From NCBI RefSeq assembly GCF_005954645.2, contig NZ_CP040695.2, positions 372,001 through 436,000 of the forward strand: DNA of 64,000 nt, given 5' to 3'. Each line of letters begins with the position of its first letter. Position 1 is the first letter of the stretch. This DNA comes from Nocardioides sp. S-1144. GTDB lineage: Bacteria; Actinomycetota; Actinomycetes; Propionibacteriales; Nocardioidaceae. Under the pieces are notes generated by a model, which was given only the letters and a program-made list of their open reading frames with translations, was not told the DNA's origin and ran no database searches. Positions 37,144 through 47,542 of the stretch are shown in pieces. A program made the position numbers and the translations under genes.

Positions 37144-37523
37144 GCCGCGGCAGGGGCAGGGCCGCGGGCAGGGACGGAGGCGAGGAGCGCGGGGGCGCGA
37201 CGGTCGTCACGCTGGCGCTCGCCGGCGTCCTGCTCCTGCTCGGCGCCGCGCTCGGGGTGGTCGCCGCCCTCGTGGTGGGGCACCGCACCGCGCAGGCCGC
37301 GGCCGACCTCGCCGCCCTCGCGGCCGCCCAGGCCCTGGCCCGCGGGTCCGACGGCTGCGGCGCCGCCGCGACGGTCGCCGCCGCCAACGGGGCGGCGCTC
37401 ACGGGGTGCGCGGTGGAGGGTCGCGAGGTCCGCGTCGAGGTCGGGGTCACCGGGCCGCGCTGGCTCGGTCAGTCCGGCGACCTCACCGCCCGGGCGCGCG
37501 CCGGGCCGGCTCAGGCCCGGTAG
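37140..37523 (+). CDS. TadE-like helicase/secretion-neighbourhood protein
   Basis: A 127-residue protein: Gly/Arg-rich start, RGGATVVTLALAGVLLLLGA transmembrane segment (18-45), a helical region HRTAQAAADLAALAAAQAL typical of the Rv3654c-like group (a diverged TadE/TadG domain), and two cysteines (C77, C91) that could pair. ATG overlaps the tadE stop. Its last 13 bp overlap the convergent gene at 37511. Confidence 0.82.
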   Translation: MSRGRGRAAGRDGGEERGGATVVTLALAGVLLLLGAALGVVAALVVGHRTAQAAADLAALAAAQALARGSDGCGAAATVAAANGAALTGCAVEGREVRVEVGVTGPRWLGQSGDLTARARAGPAQAR

Positions 37524-37822
37524 TCGGGGTCGTCGTCGAGGTCGCGGCGACGACCGGCCTCGGCCCGGTCGAGCTTCTGGGAGAGCTCGTCGATCTTCTT
37601 CTGCTCCTTGCGCTGGCGCAGCCCGCGCTGGGTGCCCCACTTGGTGAGCCACAGGCCCACGAGGATGCACAGGCCCGCGACCAGGCCGACGACGAAGAGC
37701 GCCGACGGGCTGAGTCCGATGCCGAGGATCTCGACGTCACCGCCGCTCACCTCGGTCGTGAACAGACCTCCGACGACGAGGACGGCGCCCACGAGGATGA
37801 CCACGAGGCCCAGGATCAACAT
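37511..37822 (-). CDS. Hypothetical two-helix membrane protein
   Basis: A 103-residue protein with transmembrane helices about 3-23 and 38-62, then a charged coiled-coil-like tail (RQRKEQKKIDELSQKLDRAE). Unrecognised family. It sits just upstream of nothing on its own strand except the helicase gene's stop on the same strand (9 bp), so it is downstream of the helicase start and may be co-transcribed with it. Confidence 0.7.
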   Translation of the reverse strand: MLILGLVVILVGAVLVVGGLFTTEVSGGDVEILGIGLSPSALFVVGLVAGLCILVGLWLTKWGTQRGLRQRKEQKKIDELSQKLDRAEAGRRRDLDDDPDYRA

Positions 37823-37831
37823 GGCTTCAGG

Positions 37832-40228
37832 CTACGCCCTGCCGCCGGCGTCCGGACCGTTCTCGCCGGCGTCGTCCTCGGCCCCGCTGAGCAGCACGTC
37901 GAGCAGGGCGACCGCGCCGGTTTTGTCGAGCGGGTTGTTCTGGTTGCCGCACTTGGGCGACTGCACGCACGAGGGGCAGCCGAGCTCGCAGGAGCACGAG
38001 GCGATCGCCTCGCGGGTCGCCGTCAGCCAGCGGCGGGCGGCGTGGAACCCACGCTCGGAGAAGCCGGCGCCACCGGGCTGGCCGTCGTGCACGAAGACGG
38101 TCAGCTCTCCGGTGTCGGCGTGCCGGGCGGTCGAGACGCCGCCGATGTCCCAGCGGTCGCACGTCGCCACGAGGGGCAGCAGCCCGATCGCGCAGTGCTC
38201 GGCGGCGTGGGCCGAGCCGGGCAGGTCGGCCTCGAGCAGCCCGGCCGCGGCGAGGACGTCGTCGGGCACCGTCCACCAGACCGCCGTCGTGGTCAGCGAG
38301 GTCGCCGGCAGGTCGAGCGGCACCTCGCCGATCACGTCGCCGTGCGGCTGGCGGCGCTTGAGGTACGACACCACCTGCTGCGACACCTCGACGGCACCGA
38401 AGGAGAGGCGGCACCGACCCCACGAGCGGTGCTCGCGCTCCTCGACGATCGCGATGTCGGTGACGTCGCGCGCCGACGTGGTGTAGCCCGGGTCGGCGCG
38501 CTCGAGGGTGGCGACCCGGCTCTCGAGGTCGAGCTCGTCGACCAGCCAGGTCTCGCCGCGGTGCAGGTAGACCGCGCCGGTGTGGGCGGTGCCGTGGGCC
38601 CGCCCGGCGTCGACGGTGCCGACGACGCGGCCGGTGACGTCCTCCACGAGCGTGACCGGGGAGCCGCCCGCGCCGCGGATGTCGGCGAGGTCGGCGGCGC
38701 GGCGCCGGTCGGTCCAGAACCAGCCGCGGGGACGCCGGCGCAGCAGGCCGCGCTCGACCAGCGCGTCGACCACCTCGCGGGCGGTCGGGCCGAAGATCGG
38801 CAGGTCGGCCTCGGTGAGGGGGATCTCCTGCGCGGCCGCGCACAGGTGCGGTCCGAGCACGTAGGGGTTCCCGGGGTCGAAGACGTGTGCCTCGACGGGA
38901 CGGCCGAGCAGCGCGTCGGGGTGGTGCACGAGGTAGGTGTCGAGCGGGTCGTCGCGCGCGACGAGGATCCCGAGGGCGTCCTGGGCGTCGCGGCCGGCCC
39001 GGCCGACCTGCTGCCACAGCGCCGCTCGGGTGCCCGGGAAGCCCGCGATGAGCACGGCGTCGAGCCCGCTGACGTCGATGCCCAGCTCGAGGGCGTTGGT
39101 GGCGGCCAGCCCGACGAGCTCGCCGCGCCGCAGCGCCCCCTCCAGGGCCCGGCGCTCCTCGGGCAGGTAGCCGCCCCGGTACGCCGCCACCCGGGTCGCC
39201 AGCGCCGGGTCGACCTCCTCCAGCAGCCCGGCCGCCGTGAGCGCGACCTGCTCGACCCCGCGCCGCGAGCGCACAAACGCCAGGGTGTGCACGTCCTCGG
39301 CGACGAGGTCGGCCAGGAGGTCGGCGGTCTCCGACGTGGCGGCCCGGCGCACCGGGGCGCCGTTCTCGCCGACGTACGACGTGAGCGGCGGCTCCCACAG
39401 ACCCAGCGTGACCTCGCCCCGGGGCGAGCCGTCGTCGGTGACCGCCTCGACGTCGAGGCCGGTGAGGCGCGCCGCGGTCAGGGCCGGCTCCGCGGTCGTG
39501 GCCGAGGCGAGCACGAAGGTCGGCGAGGCGCCGTAGGACGCGCAGACCCGGCGCAGCCGGCGCAGCACGTGGGCGACGTGCGCCCCGAACACCCCGCGGT
39601 AGTGGTGGCACTCGTCGACGACGACGTAGCGCAGCGACCCGAGGAACGAGGCCCACCGCTGGTGCCCCGGCAGGATCGAGCGGTGCAGCATGTCGGGGTT
39701 GGTCAGCACGTACTCGGCGTGTGCGCGGGCCCAGTCGCGCTCGTCGTGGCTGCTGTCGCCGTCGCACGTGGTGATCCGGGCGTCGAGACGCAGCGCGAGC
39801 AGCGACTCGAGCTGGTCGTGGGCGAGCGCCTTCGTCGGCGCCAGGTAGAGGGTGCCGGCGCCGCGGCCGCGGCGCTCACCGCGGCCCGCGAGCGCGGCCG
39901 ACAGCGCGGGCAGCTGGTAGCCGAGCGACTTGCCGGACGCCGTCCCGGTGGACAGGACGACGTGCCGCCCGGCCCAGGCGGCCTCGGCCGCCTCGACCTG
40001 GTGGGCCCACGGGCGCGCGACCCCGCGTGCCGTGAGCCCCGCGACCACCGACGGGGCGGCCCAGGCCGGCCAGTCGGCGTGCCGGGCCGCGCGGGAGGGC
40101 CGCACCTCGACGTGGGTGAGACGTCCCTCGCGCCCCGGCACCGCGGCGAGCCGGTCGAGCAGCCCGGCCACGGACCGGCCGGGACCGAGCCCCGCCCCGG
40201 CGGGCGGGGCGGCAGCGGGGGAGGGCAC
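37832..40228 (-). CDS. DEAD/DECH-box ATP-dependent helicase with DUF1998 (MrfA/YprA-like)
   Basis: A 798-residue SF2 helicase. Motif Q region RPWAHQVEAAEAAW, motif I STGTASGKSLGYQLPAL, motif II VDECHHYRG, motif III ASATTAEP, and C-terminal motifs GIDVSGLDAVLIAGFPG and QQVGRAGRDAQDA. The C-terminal DUF1998 zinc region has CSCELGCPSCVQSPKCG (four cysteines). Relatives include Bacillus MrfA (mitomycin repair) and yeast Hrq1. In actinobacteria it lies consistently next to the tad locus (Rv3649-like). A DNA repair role is inferred from the family. Confidence 0.92.
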   Translation of the reverse strand: MPSPAAAPPAGAGLGPGRSVAGLLDRLAAVPGREGRLTHVEVRPSRAARHADWPAWAAPSVVAGLTARGVARPWAHQVEAAEAAWAGRHVVLSTGTASGKSLGYQLPALSAALAGRGERRGRGAGTLYLAPTKALAHDQLESLLALRLDARITTCDGDSSHDERDWARAHAEYVLTNPDMLHRSILPGHQRWASFLGSLRYVVVDECHHYRGVFGAHVAHVLRRLRRVCASYGASPTFVLASATTAEPALTAARLTGLDVEAVTDDGSPRGEVTLGLWEPPLTSYVGENGAPVRRAATSETADLLADLVAEDVHTLAFVRSRRGVEQVALTAAGLLEEVDPALATRVAAYRGGYLPEERRALEGALRRGELVGLAATNALELGIDVSGLDAVLIAGFPGTRAALWQQVGRAGRDAQDALGILVARDDPLDTYLVHHPDALLGRPVEAHVFDPGNPYVLGPHLCAAAQEIPLTEADLPIFGPTAREVVDALVERGLLRRRPRGWFWTDRRRAADLADIRGAGGSPVTLVEDVTGRVVGTVDAGRAHGTAHTGAVYLHRGETWLVDELDLESRVATLERADPGYTTSARDVTDIAIVEEREHRSWGRCRLSFGAVEVSQQVVSYLKRRQPHGDVIGEVPLDLPATSLTTTAVWWTVPDDVLAAAGLLEADLPGSAHAAEHCAIGLLPLVATCDRWDIGGVSTARHADTGELTVFVHDGQPGGAGFSERGFHAARRWLTATREAIASCSCELGCPSCVQSPKCGNQNNPLDKTGAVALLDVLLSGAEDDAGENGPDAGGRA

Positions 40229-40420
40229 GTTCGCGATCGTGGCACACGCCAGGGACAGCGCCCGGACACCCCGCTCCGCCGCCCCGGGTGCCCGCGGCGC
40301 GCCGGGAACTCTTTACTTCTGTGTGCGTGCTGATCGATGCCGTGGTTTGATATTCCCGGCCGAGTGTCGGGCGCCGCGGTTCCCGACAGGTCATCCTGCA
40401 CGTACTTCTGGGAGAACTTC

Positions 40421-40759
40421 GTGGATCTGAGTCTCGAGACGCGCGACGTCGGCGGGCGAACCATCGTCGCCGTAGGCGGGGAGATCGACGTCTACACGGC
40501 TCCGAAGCTGCGCGACCGGATCACCGAGCTCGTGGCTGCCGGCACCTACGACCTGGTCATCGACATGGAGGCGGTCGAGTTCCTCGACTCCACCGGACTC
40601 GGCGTGCTGGTCGGTGGCCTGAAGAAGGTCCGGGCTCACGACGGCTCGCTGAGCCTGATCTGCAACCAGGACCGGCTGCTCAAGATCTTCCGGATCACCG
40701 GTCTGGCCAAGGTCTTCGTCATCCACGAGTCGGCCGACGCGGCCCTCGCCGGGGCCTGA
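40421..40759 (+). CDS. bldG: STAS-domain anti-sigma factor antagonist, BldG-like
   Basis: A 112-residue single STAS domain starting at GTG 40421 ([20 protein letters not shown]). The phosphorylation site region [17 protein letters not shown] and the tail [13 protein letters not shown] are nearly identical to what I remember of Streptomyces BldG, a regulator of development and antibiotic production. The longer frame from 40337 lacks conservation; GGGAGA sits about 8 nt before the GTG. As in Streptomyces it is divergent from the helicase. No partner kinase gene lies next to it. Confidence 0.9.
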   Translation: MDLSLETRDVGGRTIVAVGGEIDVYTAPKLRDRITELVAAGTYDLVIDMEAVEFLDSTGLGVLVGGLKKVRAHDGSLSLICNQDRLLKIFRITGLAKVFVIHESADAALAGA

Positions 40760-40779
40760 GACCGGCTCCCGCCACCACC

Positions 40780-40801
40780 GCACCGGTCCACGGACCGGTG
40801 C
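40780..40801 (+). terminator. Perfect hairpin after bldG
   Basis: GCACCGGTCC (40780-40789), loop AC, GGACCGGTGC (40792-40801): a 10-bp perfect stem 20 bp past the bldG stop. No T-run. Confidence 0.6.
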
Positions 40802-40851
40802 CTCGGCGCGCCCGCACGCGGTCGGCGCCACGTCGGCGCCGCGACACGCAC

Positions 40852-40902
40852 GTGACGCACGTCACCTCCCCTGCCTCTGTGGGGCCTGGTTCTGCGTAAA
40901 CT
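40852..40902 (+). promoter_or_regulatory. Crp-type operator and -10 box upstream of hppA
   Basis: GTGACGCACGTCAC (40852-40865) fits GTGA-N6-TCAC exactly. TAAACT (40897-40902) is a good -10; the operator centre is then near -50 relative to the inferred start. The 5' UTR would be about 65 nt and ends in AGGAGGAAGC before the hppA ATG. Confidence 0.45.
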
Positions 40903-40971
40903 CCGGCTCGGTCCCCCCGAGACCTGGGTCACATCCGGCCCGCTCGCACGTATCGACACCCAGGAGGAAGC

Positions 40972-43281
<2,310 letters not shown>

Positions 43282-43298
43282 CCCGCACCCCGCACCAC

Positions 43299-43336
43299 CA
43301 CGGTGACCCGTCAGTGATCACTGACGGGTCACCGTG
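43299..43336 (+). terminator. 38-bp perfect palindrome terminator after hppA
   Basis: A perfect dyad centred at the TGATCA of 43315-43320: the left arm CACGGTGACCCGTCAGTGA (43299-43317) is the exact reverse complement of the right arm, followed by CTTTT (43337-43341). It lies 17 bp after the hppA stop. The central 26 bp recur at 5469-5494 with two differences. Confidence 0.85.
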
Positions 43337-43393
43337 CTTTTCGGGGTGGATCGCGTCGGTGGGGTGGGCGGGGGTGCCTGCAAGACTGCGCGC

Positions 43394-44860
43394 GTGAACC
43401 CGGCCACCGCTCCCGCCCTCCGCGAGGCCCTCGTGGCCGCCGGCTTCACCTACGACGGCGTCGCCGAGCTGCTCGGGGCGCGGGCCCACGACGCGCTGGC
43501 CCGCAACGAGACGTCGCCCGGGCTGGCCCGCACCCGCGGCGGGAGCCCGCTCGAGACGCTCGTGCGGCTCTTCCTGCTGCAGACCACGGTCACCCTCGAG
43601 GACGCCGAGCGCGCGCTGCCGGGCCTGGTCGACCGGCTCGCCGTCGACGGGCTGGTCGCCCGCAGCGTCGGGGAGGTCGCGGCGCGCCTCGACTGCCGTC
43701 CGTACGCCGCGAGCCACGGCACCGGCGACGACGACGTCGACCTGTGGGTGGTCAGCGACCTGACCCCGGGCCTCGACGGCGGACCGCACCGCGTCGGCAC
43801 CGACCACGTGCTGGGGATCAGCCCGGCGTCGACGTCGCTGGCGCAGCTGACGCTGCGCGAGGAGGTCGGGTCGGCCCTCGACCTCGGCACCGGGTGCGGC
43901 GTCCAGGCGCTGCACCTGGCGCGGCACAGCGGCCGGGTCGTCGCGACCGACGTCAACGCCCGCGCCCTCGCGGTGACCCGCTTCAACGCCGCCCTCAACG
44001 GCGTGGACGTCGACGTCCGTGACGGCTCGTTCTTCGAGCCGGTGCGCGGGGAGCGGTTCGACCTGATCGCGACCAACCCGCCGTTCGTGATCTCGCCGGC
44101 GACCGGTGAGCGGCTCGTCTACCGCGACTCCGGGCTGCCCGGTGACCGCGTCGTCGAGGACATCGTCCGCACCGCCCCGCGCCACCTCAACCCGGGTGGC
44201 TGGTGCCAGGTGCTGGCCAACTGGGTGATCCAGCGCGACCGCCCCTGGGACGAGCGGCTGGCGGGCTGGCTGCCCGAGGGCCACGACGCGCTCGTCGTCC
44301 AGCGCGAGGTGCTCGACCCCGCCTCCTACGTCGAGCTCTGGCTCAAGGACGCCGGCCTGCACGGCTCGCCCGACTACCTCTCCCGCTACGACACCTGGCT
44401 GTCGTGGTTCGACGACCAGGGCATCGAGGCGGTCGGCTTCGGCTGGATCAACCTGCACGAGGCCGGGACGTCCGACGGACGCACCGAGCTGCTGTCCTGG
44501 CCCTACGACGTCGAGCAGCCGATCGCCGAGGCGATCGGCGCCTGGGGCGACGCCGTCCGCGCCGACGTCGGCCTCGACGACCACCTCCAGCTGCGCCCGG
44601 ACGTCGTCCAGGAGACCCACGGGCCGGTCGGCGCCGAGGACCCCGAGACGATCGTGCTGCGCCAGCAGGTCGGCTTCCGCCGCGCCCGCACCGTCGACAC
44701 GGTCGAGGCCGCGCTCGCCGGGACCTGCGACGGCGACCTGTCGGTCGGGCAGATCCTCGACGCGCTCGCCGTCCTGCTCGACCTCGACGCCGCCGAGGTC
44801 CGCACGAGCTACCTGCCCGCGGTGCAGGACCTGGTGCGGCAGTCCTTCCTCACCCGCTGA
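43394..44860 (+). CDS. Class I SAM methyltransferase, N5-glutamine/RsmC-like type
   Basis: A 488-residue protein. An N-terminal helical region (1-135) precedes a methyltransferase core: SALDLGTGCGVQALHLA (motif I), VVATDVNARAL and the NPPF motif IV in LIATNPPFVIS, typical of enzymes acting on planar nitrogens such as PrmC or RsmC. A C-terminal domain of about 150 residues ends in a winged-helix-like segment (LSVGQILDALAVLLD). The substrate is unknown; the gene is conserved near hppA and topA in actinobacteria. GTG at 43394 is the first plausible start after the hppA terminator. Confidence 0.87.
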   Translation: MNPATAPALREALVAAGFTYDGVAELLGARAHDALARNETSPGLARTRGGSPLETLVRLFLLQTTVTLEDAERALPGLVDRLAVDGLVARSVGEVAARLDCRPYAASHGTGDDDVDLWVVSDLTPGLDGGPHRVGTDHVLGISPASTSLAQLTLREEVGSALDLGTGCGVQALHLARHSGRVVATDVNARALAVTRFNAALNGVDVDVRDGSFFEPVRGERFDLIATNPPFVISPATGERLVYRDSGLPGDRVVEDIVRTAPRHLNPGGWCQVLANWVIQRDRPWDERLAGWLPEGHDALVVQREVLDPASYVELWLKDAGLHGSPDYLSRYDTWLSWFDDQGIEAVGFGWINLHEAGTSDGRTELLSWPYDVEQPIAEAIGAWGDAVRADVGLDDHLQLRPDVVQETHGPVGAEDPETIVLRQQVGFRRARTVDTVEAALAGTCDGDLSVGQILDALAVLLDLDAAEVRTSYLPAVQDLVRQSFLTR

Positions 44861-44896
44861 CCCGGTCGCGCTGAGCGGGCCTCGGGCCGGGGAGGC

Positions 44897-45253
44897 TCAC
44901 GCGCCCTGGAGGGCCGCGAGCTTGTCGGTGGCCCGGTAGCCCTCCGGCACGCCCTCGACGATCGCGGCGACCGAGTGGGCGTGGTCGAGGCGCAGCGGCA
45001 GGATCGCCCGGTACTCGGCGGAGTCGTACCAGGCGCGGGCGGCGCCGCTGCTGGGGAAGGCGATCACCACGACGTCGCCGTCCCAGACGCCCTCGAGGGC
45101 GGTGACCGGCCCGCCGTGCACCAGGAAGCGGCCGCCGTACGGGGCCAGCGTGGCGTCGATCCGGGTCAGGTACTCGATGATCGCGTCGCCGACGCCCACC
45201 TGGCGCAGGTGGGCGACGGCGTACGCGGGGGTGCTGCGGGTCTGCTCGGTCAT
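44897..45253 (-). CDS. DUF1330 domain protein
   Basis: A 118-residue protein of the dimeric alpha/beta-barrel type: YAVAHLRQVGVGDAIIEYLTRI, YGGRFLVHGGPVTALEG, VVVIAFPSSGAARAWYDSAEYRAI. The family is widespread and its function unassigned. GAGGAG lies 6 nt before the ATG. It is divergent from the XRE regulator, which may control it. Confidence 0.87.
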   Translation of the reverse strand: MTEQTRSTPAYAVAHLRQVGVGDAIIEYLTRIDATLAPYGGRFLVHGGPVTALEGVWDGDVVVIAFPSSGAARAWYDSAEYRAILPLRLDHAHSVAAIVEGVPEGYRATDKLAALQGA

Positions 45254-45363
45254 GTCGTGCTCCTCGGGTCGGTGTCGGAGCAGCAGTCCAGCCCACCGAC
45301 GTCATCGGCGCGATGACCTCCGAGGTAGGTGCGGGACCGACCGGCATGGGCGATATTCGGGAC

Positions 45364-46119
45364 ATGACCCAGGAGAGCGGCGTCCTGCTGCGCGAGTGGC
45401 GACGCCGGCGCAACCTGTCGCAGCTCGACCTCGCGCACCGCGCGGGGGTGTCGAGCCGCCACGTCAGCTTCATCGAGACCGGACGCGCGCGGCCGACGAG
45501 CGCGATGATCCTGCGGCTGTGCGACCAGCTCGCCGTCCCCCTGCGCGAGCAGAACCGGTGCCTGCTGGCGGCCGGCTACGCCCCCGCCCACCCCGAGCAC
45601 GCGCTCGACGCCCCGCCGATGGCCGAGGTGGCGGCGGCCATCGACGCCATCCTCGCCGCCCACCTGCCCTTCCCGGCGCTCGTGGTCGACCCGGGCTGGG
45701 ACCTGGTCGCGGCCAACGACGCCCTCTACGCCCTGATCGGGGAGGTCGCGCCCCGCCTGGTGGAGCCGCCGGTGAACGTCGTGCGGCTGAGCCTCGACCC
45801 CGAGGGGCTCGCGCCCCGGATCGTCAACCTGCCCGAGTGGCGGGCCCACCTCCTCGCGCGGCTGCGCCGCGAGCACGACGCCGACCACGACCCACGGCTC
45901 GCCGCCCTGCTCGCCGAGCTCGACGACGGCGCCGGCGAGCCGGGCACCACGACGCCCGGCCTGCTGGTGCCCCTGCTGCTCCGGGTCGGCGACACGGTGC
46001 TGTCGCTGCTGTCGACGACGACGGTGTTCGGCACGCCCCGCGAGGTGACCGTCTCCGAGCTGGCCATCGAGGCGTTCTACCCCGGTGACGACGAGACCCG
46101 GCGGGCCCTGCTGGCCTAA
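45364..46119 (+). CDS. XRE-family regulator with MmyB-like ligand domain
   Basis: A 251-residue regulator. Helix-turn-helix about 8-60 (LLREWRRRRNLSQLDLAHRA, SSRHVSFIETGRARPTSAMI). Residues about 85-245 match the MmyB-like domain (ALVVDPGWDLVAANDALYAL, ARIVNLPEWRAHLLARL-type segments, TVFGTPREVTVSELAIEAFYP), a fold related to PAS domains. ATG at 45364 was chosen because the 17 upstream residues are Gly/Thr-rich and unconserved. Divergent from the DUF1330 gene, a likely target. Confidence 0.88.
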   Translation: MTQESGVLLREWRRRRNLSQLDLAHRAGVSSRHVSFIETGRARPTSAMILRLCDQLAVPLREQNRCLLAAGYAPAHPEHALDAPPMAEVAAAIDAILAAHLPFPALVVDPGWDLVAANDALYALIGEVAPRLVEPPVNVVRLSLDPEGLAPRIVNLPEWRAHLLARLRREHDADHDPRLAALLAELDDGAGEPGTTTPGLLVPLLLRVGDTVLSLLSTTTVFGTPREVTVSELAIEAFYPGDDETRRALLA

Positions 46120-46128
46120 GGTGCCACC

Positions 46129-47490
46129 GTGGCGACTCCAGGGTGGTACCCCGATCCGGCCGGTCAGGCGGGCATGTTCCGGTACTGGGACGGCTCCACC
46201 TGGGGCGACGACGTGAGCGACAGCCCGCAGGGCTCGGCGCCCGACCCCGCCGACGGCGGCCCCGGCCAGCCGCCGGCGACGCCGCCCCCGACCAGCCGCT
46301 TCGAGGAGCCGACGCAGTACCCCGGGTCGTCGGCCGCCCCCGGCAGCCAGCCCGGCAGCCAGCCCGGTGGCCAGCCGCCGGGGGGCTACCAGTCCTACGG
46401 CCAGCAGCCGCCCGCCCCGGGCGGGTACGGGCAGGGCGGCTACGGGCAGCAGCCCGGCGGCCAGCAGGGCTACGGCCAGCAGCCCTACGGCGCCCAGCAG
46501 GGCTACGGACAGGGCTACGGACAGGACTATGGCCAGCAGGGGTACGGCCAGCAGGGCTGGAACCCCGGTGCGACGCCGGGCGGGACCGGAGGATCGGGCG
46601 GACCGGGCAGGGGCCGGACGGTCGGCCTGGTGCTGCTCGCGGTCGTGCTGGTCGCGGTGCTCGGGGTCGGCACGTTCCTCGGCGTCCGCGCCGTCACCGG
46701 TGACGACGGCGACAACGGCGGCGACGAGGCCTCCGACACCGGCTCGCCCGACCCGACCAGCGACGCGACGACCGACCCGACCGAGGACCCGACCGAGGAC
46801 CCCACCGAGGACCCGACCGAGGACCCTGCGGAGGACCCCGGCGACCCGTTCGCGGCCGACGCCGCCGAGCCGACGTCCGAGCAGTGCACGGGCGGTGACC
46901 CGGCGTCCGGGGCGACCGGGGCGACCGGCGGCGCGATGACCGGCGGCGGCCTCACCCTGCCGGTGCCGCCCGAGTTCGACGCCACGCAGGACCAGTCGGC
47001 GGCCTTCACCTTCGCCCGCGGCGTCTTCGCCCCGAGCCGGCCGATCGAGGTCAACGAGGCCGCCGCGACCGGGTGGGTCGCGGTGTACGCGCTCGGCGGC
47101 CTGCCGCGGGCCAACGGCTTCGAGACCCCGGGCCAGGCGGCCGGGGTCGTGCTGCAGTGCATGGCGGCCTCCTCGACCTTCTACACCGGCTTCAGCGGCG
47201 GCACGCTCGTCGACTCCGCGGAGACCACCGTCGACGGCGCGCCCGCGTGGGCGATGACCGCGGAGATCCGCATCGACAACCCCGACCTCGAGGTCGAGGG
47301 CGACGTCGCCCGGGTGGTCATCGTCGACACCGGCGACCCGGAGACGTTCGGGATGTTCGTCAGCGTGGTCCCGATCGGCGACACCACGCTCATCGCCCAG
47401 CAGGACGACTTCACCCGGTCAGCTCGCCCTCCAGTAGGGGCCCGCGGACCGCCGCGGCGACACGACGTTCGCCACCACGCGCTACCGTGA
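46129..47490 (+). CDS. DUF2510 membrane protein with Q/G/Y-rich and TEDP-repeat regions
   Basis: A 453-residue protein. DUF2510 motif at the start ([21 protein letters not shown]), a Gln/Gly/Tyr-rich low-complexity region (about 75-145), a transmembrane helix (about 164-188), TEDP repeats (about 218-235) and an extracytoplasmic domain of about 200 residues. The last 25 residues after DDFTR are Arg/Pro-rich and look out of frame; one base fewer near 47413-47419 would end the protein ten codons later as FTGQLALQ. A TAAGGT box lies 6 nt before the GTG. Function unknown. Confidence 0.8.
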   Translation: MATPGWYPDPAGQAGMFRYWDGSTWGDDVSDSPQGSAPDPADGGPGQPPATPPPTSRFEEPTQYPGSSAAPGSQPGSQPGGQPPGGYQSYGQQPPAPGGYGQGGYGQQPGGQQGYGQQPYGAQQGYGQGYGQDYGQQGYGQQGWNPGATPGGTGGSGGPGRGRTVGLVLLAVVLVAVLGVGTFLGVRAVTGDDGDNGGDEASDTGSPDPTSDATTDPTEDPTEDPTEDPTEDPAEDPGDPFAADAAEPTSEQCTGGDPASGATGATGGAMTGGGLTLPVPPEFDATQDQSAAFTFARGVFAPSRPIEVNEAAATGWVAVYALGGLPRANGFETPGQAAGVVLQCMAASSTFYTGFSGGTLVDSAETTVDGAPAWAMTAEIRIDNPDLEVEGDVARVVIVDTGDPETFGMFVSVVPIGDTTLIAQQDDFTRSARPPVGARGPPRRHDVRHHALP

Positions 47491-47542
47491 GCCGCCGTGA
47501 GCCCTAGACGGGGTTCCGGGACGGAAAGCGAAACAGGACGCT

